A stretch of 64,000 nucleotides of DNA from Trifolium pratense. Its lineage: Eukaryota; Streptophyta; Magnoliopsida; Fabales; Fabaceae. Shown in pieces: positions 10,533-24,001 of this stretch. The stretch covers positions 31,174,409-31,238,408 of the forward strand of contig NC_060065.1 in the NCBI RefSeq assembly GCF_020283565.1. Direction: 5' to 3'. Below the pieces are notes generated by a model. The model ran no database searches, was not told where the DNA came from, and was given only the letters and a program-made list of their open reading frames with translations. A program made the position numbers and the translations under genes. How positions within the stretch are numbered: position 1 is the first letter of the stretch; each line of letters starts with the position of its first letter.

Positions 10533-13219
10533 AATTGATGTGTAACTGAGCCATATGGCTCACTAACTGAGCCAGATTCCAAGTTTGTGAGAGAAAAGCA
10601 AACTATTCATCAAGCCATGGTTGCAATTGAACTAAACCAATTGAAAATGAAATATCAACTTTATGTCAAATCAAACTTTTTGTGAAGTAAAAGACAAAAC
10701 TGATTTCATCAAAACATTTTTCCCTCTATTCATTCAAATTCACAAATTCAAATTCTCCCTTTCCATTCAAATTCAAATTCACAAAATTTCCCACACTTTA
10801 TAATTTACATTTCATTAATATATTCATCCTCATATTTGAACTCATCACTTCTCTCTTCTTTCTCTCCTCATCTTTACCTACAATTCTATAATAACTTTAT
10901 TTTGTTGTGTTTTGCAGAAAAATTAAAAGACATTCATCTCTATCTAACAAGAATAAGAAAACAGGTATGAAGATCAAACTCTTTTTTCTATACTCATTGT
11001 TCTTCTTCATTATGTTTTTTTTCTTTCACATCATGTTTACTAAATGATTTTTTTTCTTGAACTCATCGCATCCAACTAAGTAAAAGAAGATCAAACTCAG
11101 GTATGAAGATCAAACTCATTTTTGCAATATATCACTATTTTTTTGTTATAGTATTCTTATCTTAAGATCATGAACACATTGTTGAATAACTTGCTATTTC
11201 TTATTCTCTTTTTATTTCTTTTCATCTATGAGATCTAAAAAAAGTAGTAGAAGAAGACATCCCAGATACATCTATCCTTTTTTATATTCTTTCTTCATTC
11301 ATTTTTTATATCTTTGTTCTATTTCATCCCAACTCATAAAAGATATTCTCTACTTTGACTCCAAAAAAAATACTTTGTTATGGAACAAAGATCAATTTCC
11401 AGAAATATAAAACAAAAAATATGATGTTTTATAAAATAAAACAAAGAACTATTTGATTTTAAACATCCTTTAGAGAGTAAGATCTATCTGATTCATACAA
11501 AAACATAAAATCCAAAATATAATGTTATATTAATTTCGTTCTATCTTTTTTAGAAGGAGAAATTAATAACGCGGAAAACAACGGGTAAGCTTTGAATTTG
11601 AATTTGATGAGTTTCTTTATTATTTATCACATCTAGAAAAATTATATTAAAAATCAACATTGATCTCATACTAACAATTTTATCTTATGTGTCTCTTTTT
11701 CAGAATGCATAAAAGAGTTAAGTTGAAAAATAAAGAAAGAAAACGGAGAAATAAAACACATACTAAGAAAGAACACAGAAAAAGCGGAAGAACTTGAAGA
11801 AACAGGTATATCATATAACATTCATGTTATTTATCGTACAATTTTCTATAACATTTTCTATAACATAATTTCATCTTTTATCAAGTTTCAGATTAAAATT
11901 AAATACTGTATATATTTAGAAAAAAGATGAGTGAAAAATATATAGATCTACAAATAAAAAGAAAAAAAATATAATGAGAAAAAACATAAACATTACAAAC
12001 CATGGAAAAGAGAAGAGTTTTGGAATAGTGAAAAATTAATAATAATGAATTTAATTAAGTTTTGAGGGATGAGTAATTTTGGAAGACTGATTTTTGTGGG
12101 TCTCAAGAGAACTTTACATATTTTAATATGATTAATATTCAGATTCAGATGCACGGTAAAATAGTACAACTTGCTTGCGCACGTGATAAAAGTAGTTAAA
12201 TTAGAGGACAATAATTTAATAAATAAATATTAAAATACATTAAAAATATTTCAATAAAAATAAATATTACACAACAAAAAAAGTGGCTTTTTCTTAGAAA
12301 TGAATTTTCTCAGATCCAAAAAAATAGATGAAACTAACAACAAATTTACTCATAAATGTAGAATAAAACAAAATTATCGGTAAGAAGAAATAATAGTAGA
12401 TCCAAAACATATCTGATTTTGTTTTCATCTTTTCTTTTGCCTCTAATTCTGCTGTTGTTTTTCCAGCTTTGTCTCTCATCGCACAAGTTGTCATCATTGT
12501 ACGTGTTTGGATCTGAGCTTTGTGTTTAGAAAAATGGTGTGTTTTTACTAGATCTTGGAGGAACAAGGAAATTTATGAGCTTACTGTAAAAAAAAAGGTA
12601 ATTTATGAGCTTCGATGAGGGGAATCGGTGTGAGAAGGTGGGTTATGTACTTGAAATTGGAGAATTGGAGGAAGTTGCAGTCTTGTGTGAGTTGAGATCA
12701 AAATGAGAGAAATAAAGAAAGTTGTGGCTCAAAATTTCAGATCTAAAAGACAAAGTAGGTTCAATAGAAGAAAAAAAGAGAAATTTAATGGTAAAGGTGG
12801 TGGTGTGTTGATTGGGGAAAGGAGACATTTTTTCACATTACATAAAAAAAGAAAGAATGAAAATAGTGGTGAATGGTTAAGTGTATAGATCACCGTGTGA
12901 CAGATTATGATTAGAAGTGAGAAAAGAAAATTTTCACTTCTCTCTAAAAAGTAACGTACTGTATAAGTACTAATTAATAAATAATTAATAAAAATTGATG
13001 TGTTATTAATAAGTAATTCTCATAATTTAGATCTTAGAAGTCAAAAAGGTTCACATAGGAAGAGAGTAACAAAGGAAAAAAATTGTTTGTTTATGCCTTT
13101 GTCACATTTACAACCTTTGTGTGATCCTGAATTCATAATGATGTTGCACAAAAATATATTTTAGTATTTTTTAGAAAATAAACCATAGCCTAAATATATT
13201 ACTATTCAAAAAAATTTAA
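10533..13219. other. No gene recognised; possible interior of a Helitron
   Basis: This is AT-rich sequence with a pyrimidine-rich leader-like stretch (10720-10920) and several AG-GT junction-like sites, but no long reading frame with a recognisable domain. It lies upstream of the B3 exon fragments and the Helitron 3' terminus at 18497, so it may belong to the same element. The Helitron 5' end could not be found by eye. Confidence 0.35.
12570..12612 (+). mobile_element. Micro-insertion with A tail, flanked by a 13-bp direct repeat
   Basis: The repeat AATTTATGAGCTT lies at 12570-12582 and 12600-12612. Between them are 17 bp, ACTGTAAAAAAAAAGGT. Allowing one mismatch extends the repeat to 17 bp and leaves an insert that ends in the A run. 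This fits an extremely short retrotransposed 3' end. Confidence 0.55.
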
Positions 13220-13856
13220 ATATGTGGGACAAAAATAATGCTACTGATTTATACATGGGATAAATTTCAACTGATATATAAATTTTAACTATCGTATACG
13301 TAATAATTTATCACTGATAAAAAATTCAAAATAATTATTACATGCGAAACAAGTTATAACTAATAAAAATTTATAAAATATTATTTTATACGGTATAAGT
13401 TCTAACTTATATTAATTTCAAATTAACTATCTATACGGAACAAATTCTAATTGGTAAAAATTTCAAATAATTATCAAACGTGAGACAAGTTCTAAATTAA
13501 AAAAAAAAAAGAAAAAGAAAACTTGCAATTCCAAATGATTTATACAAATCATACATGGGACAAATTATACTACTCATTCATATAACTCATAACAATCTCA
13601 AAATAACAATCATATATATTAAATAAATCATACATTGGACAATTATGCTACTGATTCATGAAACTCATAACAATCTCAAAATAACTATCATATATACTAA
13701 ATAAATCTTACATTGGATAAATTATTCTATTGATTTATAGAACTTATAACAATTTCAAAATAGCTATAATATATATTAAATAAATCATACATGAGACAAA
13801 TTATACTACTGACTCATAATACTGATTAAATAATTTCTTTTTTTCAATTTTAATTA
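13220..13856 (+). repeat. Degenerate minisatellite units preceding a B3-like exon
   Basis: Diverged copies of the ~79-bp unit seen downstream occur here: ACATGGGACAAATTATACTA, then ACTCATAACAATCTCAAAAT and ATATATTAAATAAATCATAC. They become recognisable at about 13545. They appear older than those after 14380. Confidence 0.6.
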
Positions 13857-14056
13857 GCAAAGTGTTACTTCTAAAAATATCGTGTAACGTTACAAAAGTA
13901 AACTTGAAGTATCCACAAAATCGTTCGGAAAATGTCCATGTTGGGGGATGGAAAAACTTTTGTTTTGACAACGGAATAGAATTCGGTGATAGGCTTCGAG
14001 TTGAATTCAAACAAGTTTATCCGAATGTTGGTCAAGTTTTTAAGGTTACAACTTAA
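13857..14056 (+). pseudogene. Terminal exon fragment of a B3-domain gene
   Basis: After a plausible acceptor (TTTTAATTAG at 13847-13856), an open frame of about 66 codons runs to TAA at 14056. It includes VHVGGWKNFCFDNGIEFGDR followed by LRVEF. The GW..F....I..GDRL.VEF pattern is the C-terminal half of a plant B3 DNA-binding domain (REM-like). The N-terminal half of the domain is not next to it. The exon start is partly repeated at 18428, next to the Helitron end, which suggests captured and rearranged host sequence rather than a working gene. Confidence 0.5.
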
Positions 14057-14194
14057 TTTAAAACTTATTTCTGATATGTGCTACCTAAATGTTTCATTAT
14101 CAGTTTCAATTTTACCTTTACATTGTTCAGTACTTCGACAACATGTTGTAATTCAGTTCAATTAAGTTTCGTCTGTTTAGTGATGTATAAGTTC

Positions 14195-14372
14195 TAATCG
14201 AGTGGTTGAACTTGACATTTTTATCCACAATGTACGCATTTTACTTTGTTTTGATAATAGCGAACATGACTCGGCCAATGATTCTGATGATTATTTTGAT
14301 AATGATCGTATTTTGAGTTGGAAGCTTAAGGTCAGCAAGGCATATGCTGACAAAAAAAAGCAACAAGTTTTG
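14195..14372 (+). other. Possible captured exon, acidic/Ser-Asp rich
   Basis: An open frame (VVELDIFIHNVRILL, then an Asp/Ser-rich stretch, then LKVSKAYADKKKQQVL) ends at an excellent donor site (TTTTG|GTAAGT, junction 14372/14373). Immediately after it the minisatellite begins, so the array would sit in the following intron. The acidic stretch resembles linkers in B3 proteins, but no domain is certain. Confidence 0.35.
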
Positions 14373-15194
14373 GTAAGTCATACATGAGACAAATTATGCT
14401 ACTAATTCAAGATAATAATCATATATACTAAATAAATCATACATGAGACAAATTATGCTACTAATTCATGGAAATCATAACAATCTCAAAATAATAATCA
14501 TATATACTAAACAAATCATACATGAGACAAATTATGCTACTAATTCATGAAACTCATAACAATCTCAAAATAAATATCATATATACTAAATAAATAATAC
14601 ATGAGACAACATATGCTACTGATTCATGGAACTCATAACAATCTCAAAATAATAATTATATATACTAAATAAATCATACATGAGACAAATTATGCTACTG
14701 ATTCATGAAACTCATAACAATCTCAAAATAATAATCATATATACAATATAAATTATACATGGGACAAATTATGCTACTGATTCATAGAACTCATAACAAT
14801 CTCAAAATAATAATCATATATACTAAATAAATCATACATGGGACTAATTATGTTACTAATTCATGGAACGCATAACAATTTCAAGATAATAATCATATAT
14901 ACTAAATAAATCATACATGGAACAAATTATGTTACTGATTCATGGAACTCATAACAATCTCAAAATAACAATCATATATATATACTAAATAAATCATACA
15001 TGAGACAAATTATGCTACTGATTCATAGAACTCATGACAATCTCAAAATAATAATTGTATATACTAAATATAACTCATAACGTACAATTTTAAATAATTA
15101 TCATATATACTAAACAAATCATACATGAGACAAATTAAGGTACTGATTCATAGAACTCATAACAATCTCAAAATAACAATCATATATATACTAA

Positions 15195-15654
15195 GTGTGT
15201 GTTTGGTTTAGTGGTGGTTATAATTGAGTTTGGTAGAATTGAGTTTGACAGAATTGATTTTGGTTAAAAGTGAGTTGAGTAGAATTGATTTATGTTTGGA
15301 TAATTTTATGTAAAAGTGATTCTTATCAATTTATGTTGTTTGGATAGTTTGGATCAAAATTACTTTTAGATGTGTAATGACCAAAATGGGTCTTAATTAT
15401 TTTTTTTGACGTGGTTTTTTGGTTTACAATTTTGGCGACGATGATCGAACCTAGGACCTCATACATACTACCCAAATCCCTTATTAAAAATATATAATTC
15501 ATTTATAGGCTTCATTTGGAGCTTCAACTGAACGCACGTTTAAAGCCAAAAAGCACTTTTACTTTTTTAAACCCAAACAACACACTTTGGAAAGAAATCA
15601 CGTTTCAAGGCTGCAAACGTGCTTATGAGGGCTGCAAACGTGAATCCAAACGCA
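15195..15654. mobile_element. ~460-bp inserted element in the minisatellite, copy 1
   Basis: The left end GTGTGTGTTTGGTTTAGTGG and the right end ..GAATCCAAACGCA form a weak inverted pair (GTGTTTGG/CCAAACGC). It contains a short minus-strand SINE-like stretch at about 15398-15485 with B-box GGTTCGATCATCG and a GTCAAAAAAAA tail. No target duplication is clear. It is a non-autonomous element of unassigned class. Confidence 0.5.
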
Positions 15655-16592
15655 TAATAAATAAATCATACATGAGACAAATTATGCTACTGATTCATAG
15701 AACTCATGACAATTTCAAAATAATAATCGTATTTACTAAATAAATATACTAAATAAATCATACATGTGACAAATTATGTTACTAATTCATGGAACGCATA
15801 ACAATTTCAAGATAATAATCATATATACTAAATAAATCATACATGAGACAAATTATGCTACTAATTCATGGAAATCATAACAATCTCAAAATAATAATCA
15901 TATATACTAAACAAATCATACATGAGACAAATTATGCTACTAATTCATGAAACTCATAACAATCTCAAAATAAATATCATATATACTAAATAAATAATAC
16001 ATGAGACAACATATGCTACTGATTCATGGAACTCATAACAATCTCAAAATAATAATTATATATACTAAATAAATCATACATGAGACAAATTATGCTACTG
16101 ATTCATGAAACTCATAACAATCTCAAAATAATAATCATATATACAATATAAATTATACATGGGACAAATTATGCTACTGATTCATAGAACTCATAACAAT
16201 CTCAAAATAATAATCATATATACTAAATAAATCATACATGGGACTAATTATGTTACTAATTCATGGAACGCATAACAATTTCAAGATAATAATCATATAT
16301 ACTAAATAAATCATACATGGAACAAATTATGTTACTGATTCATGGAACTCATAACAATCTCAAAATAACAATCATATATATACTAAATAAATCATACATG
16401 AGACAAATTATGCTACTGATTCATAGAACTCATGACAATCTCAAAATAATAATTGTATATACTAAATATAACTCATAACGTACAATTTTAAATAATTATC
16501 ATATATACTAAACAAATCATACATGAGACAAATTAAGGTACTGATTCATAGAACTCATAACAATCTCAAAATAACAATCATATATATACTAA

Positions 16593-17052
16593 GTGTGTGT
16601 TTGGTTTAGTGGTGGTTATAATTGAGTTTGGTAGAATTGAGTTTGACAGAATTGATTTTGGTTAAAAGTGAGTTGAGTAGAATTGATTTATGTTTGGATA
16701 ATTTTATGTAAAAGTGATTCTTATCAATTTATGTTGTTTGGATAGTTTGGATCAAAATTACTTTTAGATGTGTAATGACCAAAATGGGTCTTAATTATTT
16801 TTTTTGACGTGGTTTTTTGGTTTACAATTTTGGCGACGATGATCGAACCTAGGACCTCATACATACTACCCAAATCCCTTATTAAAAATATATAATTCAT
16901 TTATAGGCTTCATTTGGAGCTTCAACTGAACGCACGTTTAAAGCCAAAAAGCACTTTTACTTTTTTAAACCCAAACAACACACTTTGGAAAGAAATCACG
17001 TTTCAAGGCTGCAAACGTGCTTATGAGGGCTGCAAACGTGAATCCAAACGCA
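16593..17052. mobile_element. ~460-bp inserted element in the minisatellite, copy 2 (by duplication)
   Basis: This is the same segment as at 15195-15654, displaced by 1398 bp. It was copied together with its satellite surroundings, so this is a duplication product and not an independent insertion. Confidence 0.6.
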
Positions 17053-18427
17053 TAATAAATAAATCATACATGAGACAAATTATGCTACTGATTCATAGAA
17101 CTCATGACAATTTCAAAATAATAATCGTATTTACTAAATAAATATACTAAATAAATCATACATGCGACAAATTATGTTACTAATTCATGGAACGCATAAC
17201 AATTTCAAGATAATAATCATATATACTAAATAAATCATACATGAGACAAATTATGCTACTAATTCATGGAAATCATAACAATCTCAAAATAATAATCATA
17301 TATACTAAACAAATTATACATGAGACAAATTATGCTACTAATTCATGAAACTCATAACAATCTCAAAATAAATATCATATATACTAAATAAATTATACAT
17401 GAGACAACATATGCTACTGATTCATGAAACTCATAACAATCTCAAAATAATAATTATATATACTAAATAAATCATACATGAGACAAATTATGCTACTGAT
17501 TCATGAAACTCATAACAATCTCAAAATAATAATCATATATACTAAATAAATTATACATGAGACAAATTATGCTACTGATTCATAGAACTCATAACAATCT
17601 CAAAATAACTATCATAAATACTAAATAAATTATACATGGGACAAATTATGCTACTGATTCATAGAACTCATAACAATCTCAAAATAATAACCGTATATAC
17701 TAAATAAATCATACATGGGACATATTATGTTACTAATTCATGGAGCATATAACAATTTCAAAATAATAATCATATATACTAAATAAATCATACATGTAAT
17801 TATGTTACTAATTCATGGAACGCATAATAATTTCAAGATAATAATCATATATACTAAATAAATCATACATGGAATAAATTATGTTACTGATTCATGGAAC
17901 TCATAACAATCTCAAAATAACTATCATATATACTAAATAAATCATACATGAGACAAATTATGCTACTCATTCATGGAACGCATAACAATCTCAAAATAAT
18001 AATCATATATACTAAATAAATCACACATGGGACAAATTATGCTACTGATTAATCGAACTCATAACAATCTCAATAACAATCATATATACTAAATAAATCA
18101 TACATGAGACAAATTATGCTACCGATTCATGGAACTCATGACAATTTCAAAATAATAATCATATATACTAAATAAATCATACATGGGACAAATTATACTA
18201 CTGATTCATGGAACTCATAATAATCTCAAAATAATAATCATATATACTAAATAAATCATACATGAGACAAATTATGCTACTGATTCATGGAACTCATAAC
18301 AATCTCAAATAAATAATCATATATACTAAATAAATCATACATGGGACAAATAATCATATATACTAAATTAATCATATTACTTCATTTATTAATGAATATA
18401 TACTGATTACTTTTTGAATGTTGATTT

Positions 18428-18497
18428 AGCAAAGTGTAACTTAAAAAAATATACACGTAACGTTACGACCCGTGCGATAGCACGGGTCTATTACTAG
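18428..18497 (+). mobile_element. Helitron 3' terminus
   Basis: The inverted repeat GACCCGTGC-GATA-GCACGGGTC (18468-18487) is followed by TATTA and the terminal CTAG at 18494-18497, with a host T at 18498. A GC-rich hairpin a few bases before CTRR is the diagnostic 3' end of plant Helitrons. The element lies to the left (plus orientation), but its 5' TC end was not identified. Just upstream, 18428-18472 partly repeats the B3 exon start at 13857. Confidence 0.8.
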
Positions 18498-18898
18498 TTA
18501 CAAATATATCCTTAACAATGAACCTTATATATCTTTGTACAATTTTGACATTAAAAAATTGTTGGTTTTTTACACCAATTGGCATGATTTTTAGATTTTT
18601 GTGCACTCATCGATCTCTTTCTTTTGGAAAATAGAAGAACACAAATAGAGCAACCTATTTAGAGAGGGAGAGAGATTGATTTTGAACAATAAATTACACG
18701 ATTTATTTAGGTTACAAGAAAAATTCACTCATATAACAATAGCATACAACATAAGGATTGAAGTGATAAACAATATCATGAGTTCAATTCCTCCACTTAT
18801 AAAATAACAACTAACATTTGTCACTATAAAAACATAAATAACCTCTTTATTAGTGGTATTCAATCACAAAGTTTGGTACACAAGTTTTTATAATTTGA

Positions 18899-22038
<3,140 letters not shown>

Positions 22039-22106
22039 TTTTATCTCTAAGATTAATTTGAATTTATTCTACTATTAATTGTGAGAATTAACATGTAGTG
22101 AACCTT

Positions 22107-22114
22107 CATTTATA
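22107..22114 (-). promoter_or_regulatory. TATA box of peroxidase A
   Basis: TATAAATG on the minus strand lies 69 bp upstream of the start codon, the same spacing as the TATAAATA boxes of genes C (66 bp) and D (67 bp). Conserved spacing across paralogues supports it. Confidence 0.6.
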
Positions 22115-22222
22115 GAGGGACATGTGACCATGGCCTTGTGATTTGTGTGTTATACACGCAAATGACATTGAATAAACATTAAAAAAAAATCTTATTATGT
22201 GGATAGGGCAATTTTATTTTAT

Positions 22223-22255
22223 GGGTCATGTTAAGGGCACATGTTAACATTCTCC
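22223..22255. mobile_element. 33-bp deletion derivative of a Mutator-type MITE
   Basis: GGGTCATGTTAAGGGCACAT followed by GTTAACATTCTCC retains the two ends of the 176-bp family seen at 42676-42851 with almost no interior. The flanks TTATTTTAT/TTATTTTTG are an imperfect 9-bp duplication. Confidence 0.4.
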
Positions 22256-22717
22256 TTATTTTTGGAACATGTGAGACTTATACGGTGAATTCTCCTTTCT
22301 TCAGTGAAATATATGAGTTGGGATTGAACTCATGATAATTTATTTGAGGAGCTCAAATTCTTTACCATTATCGGTGCACATTCGTCCATTCTATAACATA
22401 CAAATAAGATAATTAGTACCTTGTACTTTGCTCAAACCTATGTTTTCTATTAGATCAATAAGTCACACCATTAGATCAAATAAGCAATGATGTGACTTAT
22501 TAATCCAATGATAAAAAACAAAAATTAAATTTAAAATATGAGGTGGTGTTAGACTTTTATTTATTTATACGTACAAAGTGGATCACTATCGATAGAGTGT
22601 GTCTTACCTTGGTGTTATTGTTGGAATCTCATCTCATATTAAAATAAAGATGAGACTTTTTCACATAGATTCCTTTTTTCCCCACAACTCACAAGTATCT
22701 ATTTAAGCGTATATATT

Positions 22718-23065
22718 ATGGCTCTTCTTGAAGCAATTCATCTAGCAATCCGTTAAAGTTGGGATTATGTTATTTTTGAGTGTGATTCTCAAATACTAAT
22801 TAATTCTATTGTTTTCAATAATGTTGGGAATTCTGTATTTTGTTCACTTATTTATAATATTAAGAGATAACTTGGGCAGACCCTTAATCACTTCTAATGG
22901 ACTATGCATACGGAACGGTGATTTGTCTAACTATGAGGTTAAGTCTATAATGCGGTAAATGAATATAATTAATTAATAATTGCTCACATTTTTGCGAGGA
23001 CGATTATTTTTTGGACTAGTCACAGTTTTTTTTTTTTTTTTTTGTGGGTTACTACTAATCACTGG
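22718..23065 (+). pseudogene. RNase H-like (RVT_3) relic of a LINE
   Basis: The plus-strand frame reads MALLEAIHLAIR, stop, SWDYVIFECDSQILINSI and later GNSVFCSLIYNIKR before another stop. FECDS carries the conserved catalytic Asp context of plant LINE RNase H-like domains. It is broken by stops and only the C-terminal part remains. Confidence 0.65.
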
Positions 23066-23286
23066 TTGATTTGTTCTTGTATTGCACCTTAATCTTAATT
23101 TGATCAATGTTGAAATAAGATGAGTTTGTTTGATTAACAAAAGTGTATATATTATGGCAATGGTTGATTAAACAAATTTCCACTTGGCAATGGCAAGTCT
23201 GATATATGAGATAGCACTATTTTAGGAAGATATAGCATTGTTATTATACTTTTTTTTTCTAACAAAAGATTATTAGTATTATATTC

Positions 23287-23321
<35 letters not shown>
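23287..23321. repeat. (TTA)n microsatellite
   Basis: About 12 perfect TTA/ATT units. Confidence 0.9.
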
Positions 23322-23404
23322 GGATAGCATTTTTCATTATAAAATTATCCAATTTAATTTTTCGTCTCCATAAAAATAAATCGTACTTTTTAAACAACCA
23401 TGAT

Positions 23405-23585
23405 ATGATATTAGGTTCAAGTGGTTAATGAATCTCCATAAGACGAATTGTTTGGGAGAACTCGAGTTTGATTTCTGGCGTGAAGAATTTTTGGGCAGAT
23501 TCTACTTATCTCGCGGTCAAACTTTCGATTACCAAGACCCCTTCTCTTGAGAACCAGATGGTCAAAACCCTACAAAATTATTTTT
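23405..23585 (+). repeat. tRNA-derived SINE relic next to the copia element
   Basis: An A-box-like TTCAAGTGGTTAATGAATC is followed by the B-box-like CTCGAGTTTGATTTCTGG, then a body with TTTTTGGGCAGATTCTACTT and CTCGCGGTCAAACTTTCG. This arrangement recalls a common legume SINE. The copia insertion site at 23607-23611 is about 25 bp to its right. Confidence 0.55.
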
Positions 23586-23611
23586 TAAAAAGTTAGTTCT
23601 TGCGTGCTATT

Positions 23612-23762
23612 TGTTATGATTAAGTGATCTTTCTCATTGATCACTAATGATCACCACACATACTTTATATAGGCAATGTGCCATATACAAGCATTGGGCT
23701 TAAAGTACAAACACTTGATATTGGGCTTGCATAATTCTAGGCCCAATATACAATATCCAACA
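23612..23762 (-). repeat. 3' LTR of the copia element
   Basis: 151 bp beginning TGTTATGATT and ending ATCCAACA. It reads as identical to the other LTR. Confidence 0.95.
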
Positions 23763-23775
23763 TATCCTCCCCTAA
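23763..23775 (-). promoter_or_regulatory. Polypurine tract of the copia element
   Basis: On the minus strand, TTAGGGGAGGATA lies directly before the 3' LTR, the expected plus-strand DNA primer site. Confidence 0.8.
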
Positions 23776-24001
23776 TTGTATAACCCTACAATTACAAAAA
23801 CAAACAGCAAACTATACAAAAACTAGAGGAAATTGCTAGGCCAAGCTAAGGCAAACACACTAGCAAGCTAAAACAAGAAAACTGCGCGCGCGCCTAGGCC
23901 AACAGGCAGGCCTGCAAGCTGGTTAGGCCAGCCAAGCACACAGCCAGCTGCTGCAGGCTACACAGACAACCTGACCAATTCTACAAGCACACTTCACACT
24001 A

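Larger units (their letters stand above)
14413..17213 (+). repeat. Higher-order 1.4-kb tandem duplication within the minisatellite
   Basis: Sequence around 14413-15812 recurs at about 15813-17213 with an offset of 1398-1400 bp. The offset changes by 2 bp at a TA run near 14980/16375. The two blocks include the same point variants in each 79-bp unit and the same embedded non-satellite segment, with only a few differences (e.g. ACATGTGAC against ACATGCGAC). A third, more diverged start follows at about 17208. Confidence 0.85.
14380..18365 (+). repeat. ~79-bp minisatellite array, about 4 kb
   Basis: The unit reads roughly ACATGAGACAAATTATGCTA, CTGATTCATGGAACTCATAA, CAATCTCAAAATAATAATCA and TATATACTAAATAAATCAT. 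The spacing between consecutive starts is 79 bp where unindelled, e.g. 14441 to 14520. Dozens of units vary by point changes. Two copies of an unrelated ~460-bp segment interrupt the array. It is not a CRISPR: the repeats are long and there are no unique spacers. Confidence 0.9.

Noticed and set aside
14380..18365. Regular repeats resembling a CRISPR array
   Set aside because: The repeat unit is ~79 bp with no unique spacers and this is plant nuclear DNA; it is a minisatellite.
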